From positions 186,001 to 250,000 of the forward strand of contig JACKNC010000001.1 in assembly GCA_024235095.1 (NCBI GenBank): a stretch of 64,000 nucleotides of DNA, read 5' to 3'. A program made the translations under genes and the position numbers. Under the pieces are notes generated by a model. It was given only the letters and a program-made list of their open reading frames with translations. It was not told where the DNA came from and did not search any database. Shown here one piece after another: positions 55,757 to 64,000 of the stretch (position 1 is its first letter; each line of letters begins with the position of its first letter). Origin of the DNA: Gammaproteobacteria bacterium (GTDB lineage Bacteria > Pseudomonadota > Gammaproteobacteria > Competibacterales > Competibacteraceae).

Positions 55757-57148
55757 CTAAAATTCATAAATCATTTTAAAGAACAGGCGATTGGCGCGCT
55801 CTCCAGCATCTGCTCCATAGGCGCGACCGGCTTTGAAACTCCCAGCGATCATCTCCATTTCCAGGTTTTCCCATTTCTGGATCTGTAGCACAAGGCTGAT
55901 TTCCTTACCGATTTCCCTGCTTTCTGCTGTCGGTTCGGCGTCGATGCCTGTGCTTCGCAGGAAAGGCGTGGCGTCTACCTGGCGAAAGTGGTGATAACCC
56001 AAGGTCAGGCGGGCATCAGCGGATACCGGCAACCTAAGCATCAGCGTCGCAATGCGCAGGTTGGAAAGCTCGGGTCTGAGCACGACCCCATAGTCGCGAA
56101 ATTCCTCATCCTGGTCTTGCAATCCAGTCTGACGAAACGCACGATCCGTGTGATCATCAGGATCGTTGTCGCCAGAACCATAAGCGTAGACCAAGGTCAC
56201 CGAGGGATCGCCCGGCAAAGGCAGGGTCCAGGTTACGCCCACGTCCGTCGCCCAACCGCGCACCTTGCGTCTCTGGATTTGGTCCACCTGACTGAATCCA
56301 GGCGCCTCCTCTTCAAACGCCGTCAAGGTTTCATCGCCGGTCAAGAAGGCGATATCGGCCCGGTACTCCAAATGGCCAGCAGGGGATTCGTCAACGACGC
56401 CAGCGGCGCGTAGTCCCACCCAAAGCAGATCGGCGTCGCTATCGTCTTGATGGCCTTCTTCGACAAGCTGGCCAACCGCCAACGCATCCGACCGGTCGCG
56501 TTGCGCCAGAAGAAAACCGGCCAGATGAAGCTGATTCGATACCTTCCAGCCTGCATGTCCGAGCAAGCGCTGCAAATCCTGGTCTTCCGGGTCGATAAAA
56601 TCTTCGTTGGTGGAAACGCGCCCGAGTGCTTTAGCGACACCGACGTAAAAACGCCAGGGTGGATGGTCATAGTAGAAACGTACTGCATCGAGATCGGCGT
56701 CCCACCACCATAGGCGGGGGTCCAGGAAATTCTGGCGGCCGATTTGCAGAGAATAATTCCCGTCAAGAACCCGATTGAACAGCAGCCACATCTCGCCACG
56801 TTCGAGAGCTTCTTCAGACCCGCCTGGTCTATCGTCAGCGTAAACCGCTTGATCCGCAATCCCCTTGATTTCGCCGAAGATCAGGAAATCGCCGCGTCGA
56901 TAGGATAAGCCAAGCTGGATCTCTTCCTCGAAAACACGCCAATCATCCAACGGTTGCTCGCCAAGCGTCGGGTTCCAAAGCCATTCACTCTTAAAATCGA
57001 ATGCAGACGCAAATTCGAATCCAGGTTCTGCGGAAGGTCTCAATGCGGCATCGCCTCCCTGCTCAAGGCTCGAAGAACCGGATGCAGCGAAACTGATGAG
57101 TAGTAAACCCAGACTGACGAATAGCCGGGATAAATCATCAATGACCAC
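55757..57148 (-). CDS. Alginate-export-like outer-membrane porin
   Basis: 463 residues from the GTG at 57148, which lies 11 bases inside the sensor-kinase gene. Signal peptide (about 5-25), then many amphipathic beta strands with aromatic girdles (FEFASAFDFKSEWLWNP, YSLQIGRQNFLDPRLWWWDADLDAVRFYY) as in the AlgE / alginate_exp family, ending in ...RLFFKMIYEF, the C-terminal Phe signal of outer-membrane barrels. Related proteins export polysaccharides or act as general porins; nothing points to alginate genes here. Its overlap with the kinase gene makes it part of the two-component operon. Confidence 0.78.
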   Translation of the reverse strand: MVIDDLSRLFVSLGLLLISFAASGSSSLEQGGDAALRPSAEPGFEFASAFDFKSEWLWNPTLGEQPLDDWRVFEEEIQLGLSYRRGDFLIFGEIKGIADQAVYADDRPGGSEEALERGEMWLLFNRVLDGNYSLQIGRQNFLDPRLWWWDADLDAVRFYYDHPPWRFYVGVAKALGRVSTNEDFIDPEDQDLQRLLGHAGWKVSNQLHLAGFLLAQRDRSDALAVGQLVEEGHQDDSDADLLWVGLRAAGVVDESPAGHLEYRADIAFLTGDETLTAFEEEAPGFSQVDQIQRRKVRGWATDVGVTWTLPLPGDPSVTLVYAYGSGDNDPDDHTDRAFRQTGLQDQDEEFRDYGVVLRPELSNLRIATLMLRLPVSADARLTLGYHHFRQVDATPFLRSTGIDAEPTAESREIGKEISLVLQIQKWENLEMEMIAGSFKAGRAYGADAGERANRLFFKMIYEF

Positions 57149-58556
57149 AACACGACCGGCAAAGCATGACCGTAAAGGTGCTGCCCTCGCCAGGCTTGCT
57201 ACGGACAGTGATATCGCCGCCGTGAGCGCGGATGAAGGCCAGCGCGAGACTGAGACCCAAGCCATTGCCGTATTTCGAACGACTCCAGTCGCAGCGGTAG
57301 AAACGCTGAAAGATTTTCGGCAATTCCTCCACCGCGATGCCGACGCCCGTGTCAATCACCGACAAATGAATTCTTTGTCCCTCGTCGACCAAGCGGATGA
57401 GGATCTCTCCACCAGCGAAGGTGTATTTGAGCGCGTTATCCAGAAGATTCGCCACCACGCGCTGCAGGCGCTGTAAATCCCCCTGAACAAGACATCGCGG
57501 TGGTAGATGGGTGTGCAGCGCAATGTTCCTGTCTTCCGCAACCGTTTGAAACAGATCGCAAGCGTCGATGACGATAGCGACCAGGTCGATCTCGCTGATT
57601 CTCAGCCTAGCCGCTCCGGACTCGGCTTCGGCAATATCCAGAGTTGTATTGATCATCTCCAGAAGATGATCGCATTCCTCAGTAATATCGCTGGACATGG
57701 CCTCCCAGTCCGTTCTTGAACCGTTGCTGGTGAGGGCCATTTCGGCGGATGCCCGGATGCGCGCCACCGGGCTGCGCAGATCGTGTGCCAGGTTGTCGGT
57801 CATCTCGCGCATCCCCAGGATCAGGGCTTGTATGCGGTCCAGCATGGTGTTGAAGGCTTGCGCCAAGCGGTCGAGTTCGTCGCCTTGCGACCCAACCGCC
57901 ACTCGCTGGTTGAGCGCTCCATCAGCAATTTCCATTGCCGTGCGCGTAACCTCCTCAACCCCGCGTAAGGCCCGTCGGGCCATGAACCAGCCGATCGGAC
58001 CGCCCAGCGCGATGACAGCCAAAAGCGCCACGAAAAACCCGTTGAGCAACGCCGCCAGGAATTCTTGGTCATTTTCCAGCGATTCTCCAATCTCCAGGAC
58101 TACATCAGGTCCGATAACGCCATAAATGCTGCGCACCGAGTGTTCGCGCTCAGTCAATTGGAGGGTTTCCAAAACGGGTTCATCTTCCTCACGCAATCGA
58201 AGCAACTTCGGTGCTGGCGCACCCAGCGCCGGCCAGGATGAAAGATTCGTGGTCGCTATCAGGCGACCGTCTCGCGTCCAGAGCCGGAAAAACACCGCCT
58301 CCGCCTCTTCGCCTTGCGTCTCGAACGCCATTTCCGCTTTTACTTTATCAAGTCCATCAACCCGCATAAAGCCAGCATACTCCGCAATATCTTCTTGCAA
58401 ATCCTGATCGGCGCGTTGCTGGACAACAGCCGCCATCAAGACATAAACCAGCGTGAACGCCAACAAGGAAGACAAGGCGAAGATGCCCCCATACCAGATG
58501 GTCAACCGCAGCGCGAGGGTGTGATGTTGCTTAAGGAAGGTCTTCTTTAAGAACAT
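57138..58556 (-). CDS. Sensor histidine kinase of an OmpR-type two-component system
   Basis: 472 residues. Two membrane helices (about 22-46 and 169-190) enclose a ~120-residue acidic periplasmic sensor; HAMP (about 190-245) follows, then the phospho-acceptor in DNLAHDLRSPVARIR, the N-box NLLDNALKYT and the G-boxes VIDTGVGI and GNGLGLSLA. The end SCCGH holds two cysteines. The gene starts 26 bases inside the response-regulator gene; the porin gene overlaps its end. The signal is unknown; low pH, metal or cationic peptide are usual for this branch. Confidence 0.93.
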   Translation of the reverse strand: MFLKKTFLKQHHTLALRLTIWYGGIFALSSLLAFTLVYVLMAAVVQQRADQDLQEDIAEYAGFMRVDGLDKVKAEMAFETQGEEAEAVFFRLWTRDGRLIATTNLSSWPALGAPAPKLLRLREEDEPVLETLQLTEREHSVRSIYGVIGPDVVLEIGESLENDQEFLAALLNGFFVALLAVIALGGPIGWFMARRALRGVEEVTRTAMEIADGALNQRVAVGSQGDELDRLAQAFNTMLDRIQALILGMREMTDNLAHDLRSPVARIRASAEMALTSNGSRTDWEAMSSDITEECDHLLEMINTTLDIAEAESGAARLRISEIDLVAIVIDACDLFQTVAEDRNIALHTHLPPRCLVQGDLQRLQRVVANLLDNALKYTFAGGEILIRLVDEGQRIHLSVIDTGVGIAVEELPKIFQRFYRCDWSRSKYGNGLGLSLALAFIRAHGGDITVRSKPGEGSTFTVMLCRSCCGH

Positions 58557-59211
58557 AACCTACCCCGCGCACGGTATGGATTAGCGGTGTGCTGAAATCT
58601 TTGTCGACCTTGTCCCGCAGTCGGCAGATCCGCGACTCGACGATGTTGGTTTGCGGGTCAAAATTGTAGTCCCAGACCCGCTCCATGATCATCGTCTTGG
58701 AAACGACGCGCCCAGCGTTACGGGCCAGGTATTCGAGCAGGGCGAATTCCCGAGGCTGTAAATCGATCTTCTTTCCCTCTCGCATCACAGTGCGCCTGAG
58801 CAGATCGATAGATAGATTGCCCACGGTGATCCCGGTCGGTTCTGGGATAGCGCTCGCGCGGCGGATCAGCGCTTGAACCCGCGCCAACAATTCGGTGAAC
58901 GCGAAGGGCTTGGTCAGGTAATCGTCGCCGCCGGCTTGCAGTCCTTCGATCCGCTCGTCGAGCGAACGCTTGGCGCTCAGGATAATTACCGGCAGCTTGT
59001 TCCGCCGTTGCCGCAATTCATCAATGATCGAAAGGCCATCGAGTCCGGGCAGCATGATATCGACCACAGCAACGTCGTAAGACGACAGCAGCGCCATCTG
59101 CAAGCCGGTTTTACCGTCGCCCGCATGTTCGACGATAAAGCCAGCTTCTTTGAATCCCTTGCTGACAAAAGCAACGATCTTGAGATCATCTTCAATAAGT
59201 AATAGGCGCAT
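58531..59211 (-). CDS. OmpR-family response regulator
   Basis: 226 residues. Receiver domain with the acidic pocket (LLIEDD), the phosphorylated Asp in VAVVDIMLPGLDG and the Lys in DYLTKPF; a winged-helix DNA-binding domain (QPREFALLEYLARNAG, VWDYNFDPQTNIVESRICRLRDKVD, YVLKEDLP). Closest in style to the CusR/QseB/PmrA branch. First gene of the regulator-kinase-porin operon and divergent from the PepSY gene, whose intergenic region contains the shared upstream elements X and Y. Confidence 0.95.
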   Translation of the reverse strand: MRLLLIEDDLKIVAFVSKGFKEAGFIVEHAGDGKTGLQMALLSSYDVAVVDIMLPGLDGLSIIDELRQRRNKLPVIILSAKRSLDERIEGLQAGGDDYLTKPFAFTELLARVQALIRRASAIPEPTGITVGNLSIDLLRRTVMREGKKIDLQPREFALLEYLARNAGRVVSKTMIMERVWDYNFDPQTNIVESRICRLRDKVDKDFSTPLIHTVRGVGYVLKEDLP

Positions 59212-59308
59212 GAATATATCATTCCCTGTATGAAAACCGACTCAGGATATTATCAACAGAAGACCGGGTTTTTCATCGAAGATGACCAAATACTCACCTC
59301 CACGACAT

Positions 59309-59382
59309 GAAATGATCATGTTTGCGTTAGTTCGCGATCAGGTCAACGCGGTAGCCTCATGACCGTCTGAACAGCACGGCGA
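59309..59382 (+). repeat. Upstream element X, copy 2 (between response regulator and PepSY gene)
   Basis: 74 bases, about three quarters identical without gaps to 54462-54535. It lies 98-171 bases upstream of the regulator start and 113-186 bases upstream of the PepSY start. Confidence 0.7.
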
Positions 59383-59419
59383 CGGATCGCTATATCGCGA
59401 CAAAGAGAAAACCAGGTTG

Positions 59420-59475
59420 CTAACGCTCTCCTAATTCTTGATCGCTATCTTCACCCTAACGCGAATATCCGCGTG
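59420..59475 (+). repeat. Upstream element Y, copy 1 (before the PepSY gene)
   Basis: 56 bases, about 82 percent identical without gaps to 61462-61517. The best-kept core is GATCGCTATCTTCACCC, preceded by CCTAATTCT. It ends 20 bases before the ATG at 59495, so it covers the promoter or leader region. Confidence 0.75.
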
Positions 59476-59494
59476 ACCTGAAGGAGAGATATTC

Positions 59495-59827
59495 ATGAAC
59501 CGCAAAGTTTATCCATTCATCCTGGCCACGCTGGCCGCGACGGTCATCAGTGGCGCTTACGCAGCGGAATCCGCTGAAAATGACGCTTTGGCTGTCACCG
59601 GCGCAAAAATCAGTTTAACGCAAGCAGTCGCCGCCGCTGAACAGCAGATCGGCGGTAAGGCTTCCAAGGTTGAGTACGAACGCCATAAAGGACAGCCGGT
59701 GTTCGATGTGGAAGTCGTCAAGGGCAAGAGCGTCATGGATGTCAAGGTCGACCCGACAAGCGGCCAGGTCCTCTCTGCTGTCGAGGACAAACCCGACCGC
59801 GACGATGATGGTGACGAAGCCGATTGA
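59495..59827 (+). CDS. PepSY domain protein, periplasmic
   Basis: 110 residues: signal peptide cut after GAYA (about residue 23), then one PepSY unit (ISLTQAVAAAEQQIGGKASKVEYERHKGQPVFDVEVV ... VDPTSGQVL) and a strongly acidic tail (DRDDDGDEAD). Such small PepSY proteins are often the main target of an adjacent QseBC/CarRS-type two-component system; the divergent regulator fits this. A GAAGGAG site precedes the ATG and a strong terminator follows. Confidence 0.9.
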   Translation: MNRKVYPFILATLAATVISGAYAAESAENDALAVTGAKISLTQAVAAAEQQIGGKASKVEYERHKGQPVFDVEVVKGKSVMDVKVDPTSGQVLSAVEDKPDRDDDGDEAD

Positions 59828-59846
59828 CGCTTCTGACCGCCTTAAC

Positions 59847-59874
59847 GCCGGCGCAGGCCACTGCGCCGGCTTTT
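59847..59874 (+). terminator. Rho-independent terminator after the PepSY gene
   Basis: Perfect 10-bp stem GCCGGCGCAG / CTGCGCCGGC with a 4-base loop and a short TTTT. Confidence 0.88.
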
Positions 59875-59986
59875 CCCAAAAACCGAGACCAAGCTATTCC
59901 TTGCAAGAGAGGAGTCGCTCAGTCCCTCCTTGGCAAAGGAGGAGATGCTTGCCCATGTAAGAGATAAACCCTTTCGAAGGTATATC

Positions 59987-61386
59987 ATGTGTGGAATTGC
60001 TGGCCTCTTCTTAAAAGAACACACGCTCAATCAAGCGGTTTTGCTGGATGTGCTTTCCGTGATGCGTCATCGCGGTCCTGACGACATCGGTATTCATTTA
60101 CCCGACCAGATGGGCCTGGCTTTCACCCGCTTGTCAATCATTGATCTCGATCACGGCCAACAACCGCTTTACAGCGCAGATAAAAATCTTTGCTTGGTCG
60201 GTAATGGCGAGATTTATAACGCTATCGAGCTACGTCAACACCTGATCGACAAGGGCTATCGGTTCACCACCCGCAGCGATTTTGAACCGGTGTTATACGC
60301 CTACCAGGAATACGGCCTGGATTTTCTGGAGCGCCTGGAAGGCATGTTCGCCTTTGCTCTGTATGATCAACGGCAAAACCGACTGCTCCTGATTCGCGAC
60401 CGACTCGGCGTCAAGCCGCTCTTCATCTGGCAGACGAAAGAGGGTGCTTATTTTGGTTCTGAACTGAAGGTCTTATTTGCGCTGCGGAAACAACATCGCC
60501 CAGCGGTCGACTCGGTGGGCCTGGCGCAGTATCTGCAAAGCGGCCTTGCTACAAACCACGCAACACTTTGCCAAGGCATCGAACGTCTGTTGCCGGGTGA
60601 AGCGTTGTTGATTGAGTCCAGCGGGCACTGTCGCCGTTGGCGTTACTGGACGCCGCAGAACGTTGAACCGCGGGTGACGGACTTCGCAGACGCGGCGGAG
60701 CACTTCGATACGCTGATGACCGATGTCATCTGCAAACATCTGCGTTCTGACGTCCCCTTTGGCTTGTTTCTTTCCGGCGGCATCGATTCTGCGACATTGT
60801 TGGCCTTGATCAAACGCGCCGGCGTCGAACCGCTGTGGACTTACTCCATTGGGTTTCCGGGCAGCGATGTGTTCAATGAACCGAGCGATGCCCAACGCAT
60901 TACCCAGCATTTCCAGGTTGAACATGTCAAAATTGAACGTGATGAACAAGCGGTATTTGAACGGATGCCGCACACGATCTGGGCAGCGGATGAACTGATA
61001 TCGACACGGTGTTGCCGGATCGGCTGAAGATTAAAGACCGGCAAGGTAAGATTTTTTTGCGGCGCTGGGCGCAGCGCTGGTTACCGATGGATCATCTACA
61101 ACTGCGTAAACGGGGACTCTCGGCGCCGGTTGATCACTGGCCCACTGGAACAAGGTTGCCCAGACTGGAGCGAGTGCTTTTGGGCAATGCTGGCATTCGC
61201 AAATGGTTTGCGCCTGCGGGCATTCAGCAACTCATCGCGGCGCAGCGCCAGCGACCGTCAGGCAGAACTCGGCAGAAACTCTTGCGCCTGCTCCAGTTTG
61301 CGCTTTGGCACCGGATATTTATCGAAGGTGATGGCGCTGCGCCTGCAAAACGGCAAGATCCGCTGGATTTGCTGGATACACAATAA
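59987..61386 (+). pseudogene. Asparagine synthase-like amidotransferase, internally deleted and frameshifted
   Basis: Starts as an intact glutamine-hydrolysing asparagine synthase: MCGIAGLF with the Cys2 nucleophile, RHRGPDDIG, NGEIYNA and the ATP-pyrophosphatase motif LFLSGGIDSATLLAL. After ...IWAADEL (about 60990) the sequence jumps to DIDTVLPDRLKIKDRQGK in another frame and continues to 61386 with the C-terminal part (KIFLRRWAQRWLP, LRKRGLSAPVDHW). Roughly 150-200 residues, including the GEGGDE segment needed for catalysis, are missing. The first frame stops at 61027. It is almost surely inactive as a synthetase. It resembles the XrtA/exopolysaccharide-type amidotransferases. Confidence 0.88.
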
Positions 61387-61461
61387 ACAGTGCCAGTCTC
61401 GAAGACAGCCTGACCCGTATCGCCCGATCACTCTCGGTAAATTCTCCCCGACTCTCGTCGG

Positions 61462-61517
61462 CTAACCCTTCCCTAATTCTCGATCGCTATCTTCACCCCA
61501 TCGCGCGTATCCACGCG
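61462..61517 (+). repeat. Upstream element Y, copy 2 (before the DUF347 gene)
   Basis: 56 bases matching 59420-59475. It lies 90-145 bases before the ATG at 61607. Confidence 0.75.
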
Positions 61518-61606
61518 CGGGAAAAAGTGACTTCTCATGGATCGAAAAGACTTTTTTCTGCCAATCAATTCGGGCAAACGCTACTAAAGCCTACGGGAGC
61601 ATCGCA

Positions 61607-62431
61607 ATGAATGTACTGACACGCGAAGACGCCATGCCGATGTTGAACAAGGTTCCAGAGGTTACATTATACTTCTGGATCATCAAAATCATGGCGACCA
61701 CCGTCGGCGAAACAGCCGCCGATTTTCTCAACTTCAATTTGCACTTTGGCCTGACCAACACCTCACTTATCATGAGTGCTCTATTGGCGATTTTTCTGGT
61801 CTTACAGGTACGCGCTCGTCAATACATACCCGGCCTATACTGGTTAGCGGTCGTACTGATCAGCGTGGTCGGCACACTCATCACGGATAACCTTGTAGAT
61901 AATTTTGGTATTGCGCTGGAAACGACGACTATCGTTTTCAGCCTGGCCTTGCTAGCGACGTTCGCTATCTGGTATGCAAGTGAGAAAACGCTGTCGATCC
62001 ACACCATTTTTACGATGAGGCGCGAACTGTTCTACTGGGCGGCGATTCTGTTCACGTTCGCCTTGGGCACGGCGGCAGGCGATCTTACTGCAGAAGGTTT
62101 GAATCTTGGCTATGTCAACTCGACACTGATGTTTGGAGCATTGATCGGCATCGTCGCCCTTGCCTATTATGGCTTCAAGGCCAATGCGGTTTTGACGTTC
62201 TGGATCGCCTACATCCTAACACGGCCATTCGGCGCATCATTTGGCGACTATTTGTCGCAATCAGTCGCTGACGGCGGCCTGGGCCTGGGCACGGTCATTA
62301 CGAGCGCGATTTTCCTGTCAACCATCGCAATTCTCGTAATCTACCTGACCATCACCCGACGGGATGCGATTGATCTTCCATCGGTATCGTCGCCTTCGCC
62401 TATTATGGCTTCAAAGCTAATGCGGTCTTGA
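61607..62431 (+). CDS. DUF347 repeat membrane protein (COG4705 type) with a replaced C-terminal end
   Basis: 274 residues with four DUF347 units, each about two helices: LYFWIIKIMATTVGETAADFL, YWLAVVLISVVGTLITDNLVD, FYWAAILFTFALGTAAGDLTA and LTFWIAYILTRPFGASFGDYL. The GE..AD / G...TD positions are the family's repeated motif. The function is unknown; it has been guessed to be a transporter. The natural end is probably near TRRDAID (about residue 258); the last ~16 residues are read out of frame through a fragment that duplicates 62144-62239. Element Y lies upstream, which ties it to the PepSY gene. Confidence 0.75.
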   Translation: MNVLTREDAMPMLNKVPEVTLYFWIIKIMATTVGETAADFLNFNLHFGLTNTSLIMSALLAIFLVLQVRARQYIPGLYWLAVVLISVVGTLITDNLVDNFGIALETTTIVFSLALLATFAIWYASEKTLSIHTIFTMRRELFYWAAILFTFALGTAAGDLTAEGLNLGYVNSTLMFGALIGIVALAYYGFKANAVLTFWIAYILTRPFGASFGDYLSQSVADGGLGLGTVITSAIFLSTIAILVIYLTITRRDAIDLPSVSSPSPIMASKLMRS

Positions 62432-62475
62432 TGTTCTGGATCGTCGTCATCCTGACGCGGTCATTCTGCGCATCA
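62380..62475 (+). repeat. Out-of-frame partial duplicate of the DUF347 coding sequence
   Basis: 96 bases aligned without gaps to 62144-62239, about 84 percent identical, most differences at third codon positions. It is a relic of a second, diverged DUF347 gene or repeat and not a recent copy. Confidence 0.8.
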
Positions 62476-62580
62476 GTAAGAATGCCATCTCCGCTGTGGA
62501 TTAGGTCAAGGACGGCGTTACGGTAAGCCGTGTGCTCGAAGGCACTGAGCACGCGGCCATGTTGCCTGGAGTGTAGTGGC

Positions 62581-64000
62581 ATGAATGACTTGATCAACAC
62601 ATCCATGCAGTGGGTTAGCCTGCATCCTCACCTTGCCGGCCTAATCTTGGGCCTGATTACCTGCGCTGAATCGCTGGCTTTCATCGGCTTGGTGGTACCC
62701 GGCGCCACGCTGACACTGGTAGCTGGCGTGCTGGTGGGCGCCGGTTCCATGGCGTTCTGGAGTACCTTCGCCTGGGCAGCGGGCGGTGCGGTGCTGGGTG
62801 ATGGCCTCAGTTACTGGCTTGGCCATCGTTATCAGGAGCAACTGCGCAGCCTGGGGCTGCTGCGCCGCCACCCGGAATGGCTCGCGCGCGGGGAGGACTT
62901 CTTCCATCGCCACGGCGGCAAGAGCATCCTGTTCGCCCGCTTTGTCGGCCCGGTGCGACCAGTGATTCCGGTGGTCGCCGGCATGCTGGGCATGGCGCCG
63001 ATTCGCTTCTATCTCTACAACTTGTCTTCGGCGCTGATTTGGGCGGCGGCACACTTGCTGCCGGGCATGGTATTCGGCGCCTCGCTGGTGCTCGCCGGCC
63101 AAGTAGCCACGCGATTGGCTGTGGTGTTCGGCGTACTGGTGGCATCCGCCTGGCTGATTATCTGGTTGATGCGCCTGAGTTACCACCAACTACAGCCGCG
63201 AGTTGCCCGCTGGGCGACCCAGGCTATGGCCTGGGGTCGCACCCATCGCTATCTCGCGTGGCTCGTTACCGACCTACTCGATCCGGCGCGCCCGGCATCG
63301 CGCGCTCTGCTCGTCTGGCTGGTGGTACTCATTGCGGCAGGCTGGCTGTTTCTCGGGATACTGGAGGATGTGCTTACCCAGGATCAAATCGTGTACGCAG
63401 GTCAGGCGCTCTACCATCTGCTGCAACAACTGCGCACACCACTCGGTGACTGGGTCATGGTCGTGCTTACGGAGCTGGGCGACGCAGCCGTTACGATTCC
63501 CGTCGCCATCGTGGTGCTGGTCTGGCTACTCTGGCGGCGCGCCTGGCGTGACGCGTTGTATTGGTTGACCGCGCTCGGCTCTGGAGCGCTGGCCGTCACG
63601 ATCATCAAAGTGGCGCTGAAAGCGCCACGACCGGTGGCGCTGTATTCCGGGACCGATGCGTACAGCTTTCCGAGCGGTCACGCGACCCTGAGCACGGTGA
63701 TCTACGGGTTCCTGGCGGTCCTCGTGGCGGACACATTCAGCCCGCGCTGGCGCTGGACCCCCTATGCGACCGCCGCGCTCTTGATTATCGGGATCGCGTT
63801 TTCCCGACTCTATCTCGGTGCGCATTGGCTGGCCGATGTCACGGCAGGTGTCTCCCTGGGTACGGTATGGGTGGCTTTGCTAGCGATCGCACGCGAGCGA
63901 CGCCAGTCAGCGCCAGTTTCGATTCACGGACTCGCCACAGTAACCTTGCTGGGGTTTCTCAGCGCCGCTGGCTGGCATGTTCACAATAAAATATCGCAAG
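62581..64000 (+). CDS. DedA family / PAP2 phosphatase fusion membrane protein (partial, runs off the window)
   Basis: An open frame of 473 codons from the ATG at 62581 to the end of the window, without a stop. Residues about 1-200 are a DedA/SNARE-associated domain (CAESLAFIGLVVPGATL, FARFVGPVRPVIPVVAGMLGM). Residues about 240-455 are a PAP2 phosphatase with all three motifs: KVALKAPRP, FPSGHAT and SRLYLGAHWLADV. Such fusions are known; DedA proteins take part in lipid carrier flipping and PAP2 enzymes dephosphorylate lipid phosphates such as undecaprenyl pyrophosphate. A third, LssY-type domain could follow outside the window. The ribosome site is weak. Confidence 0.88.
   Translation, partial: MNDLINTSMQWVSLHPHLAGLILGLITCAESLAFIGLVVPGATLTLVAGVLVGAGSMAFWSTFAWAAGGAVLGDGLSYWLGHRYQEQLRSLGLLRRHPEWLARGEDFFHRHGGKSILFARFVGPVRPVIPVVAGMLGMAPIRFYLYNLSSALIWAAAHLLPGMVFGASLVLAGQVATRLAVVFGVLVASAWLIIWLMRLSYHQLQPRVARWATQAMAWGRTHRYLAWLVTDLLDPARPASRALLVWLVVLIAAGWLFLGILEDVLTQDQIVYAGQALYHLLQQLRTPLGDWVMVVLTELGDAAVTIPVAIVVLVWLLWRRAWRDALYWLTALGSGALAVTIIKVALKAPRPVALYSGTDAYSFPSGHATLSTVIYGFLAVLVADTFSPRWRWTPYATAALLIIGIAFSRLYLGAHWLADVTAGVSLGTVWVALLAIARERRQSAPVSIHGLATVTLLGFLSAAGWHVHNKISQ

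Overview
The window reads as chromosomal DNA of a gammaproteobacterium. The main grounds are synteny: the order maf / yceD-rpmF-plsX-fabH-fabG-acpP-fabF-mltG, the pair rppH-ptsP, and cutA-dsbD divergent from groES-groEL are arrangements known from Gammaproteobacteria, and a FimV-type LysM domain is also present. Coding regions are mostly GC-rich; the insertion sequence at 4.3-6.0 kb and the chemoreceptor region at 15.2-17.6 kb are visibly more AT-rich. A specific lineage (for example Competibacteraceae-like) is only a guess. No tRNA, rRNA or CRISPR array was seen.

Layout. 0-4.3 kb: the end of an unknown gene, a rhomboid protease, a DUF302 protein and an emrAB-type efflux pair. 4.3-6.0 kb: an ISKra4-like insertion sequence with clean inverted repeats and an 8-bp target duplication. 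6.1-12.4 kb: an envelope/acid-stress type cluster (DUF1269-like stress protein, YfdX, a LysM/FimV-like domain fused to a P-type proton ATPase, an AI-2E family permease, a small membrane protein). 12.4-15.7 kb: an IS110-family element, a DUF1566 protein, and a decayed partial second copy of the emrA-to-yfdX region that lacks the IS and so preserves the pre-insertion site. 15.8-17.6 kb: a chemoreceptor. 17.9-25.0 kb: the fatty-acid/phospholipid cluster on the minus strand, without fabD, pabC, tmk or holB, and divergent maf. 25-29.6 kb: class II aldolase, patatin lipase, TetR regulator and a FadD-type acyl-CoA ligase. 29.8-43.5 kb: a giant alpha-2-macroglobulin, rppH, ptsP, a CDF metal exporter and purL. 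43.5-49.6 kb: dsbD, cutA, a CIRCE-controlled groESL operon and an XPB-like helicase. 49.6-54.4 kb: a tightly overlapping arnT/arnE/arnB/arnC-like operon and a small outer-membrane protein. 54.5-62.5 kb: a two-component system with an outer-membrane porin in its operon, surrounded by a secreted protein, a PepSY protein and a DUF347 membrane protein that share two different repeated upstream elements, plus a broken asparagine-synthase gene. 62.6-64.0 kb: a DedA-PAP2 fusion running off the end.

How the parts may work together (inference). The 6-12 kb cluster looks like a stress module centred on proton export with a cell-wall-anchored pump. The 54-62 kb block looks like one local regulon of an OmpR-type response regulator. 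The arn-like operon could modify lipid A, but the genes that make the aminoarabinose donor are not in the window. The duplications, internal deletions and insertion sequences at 4-7, 12-15 and 60-62 kb mark this as a region of active rearrangement between otherwise conserved housekeeping blocks.
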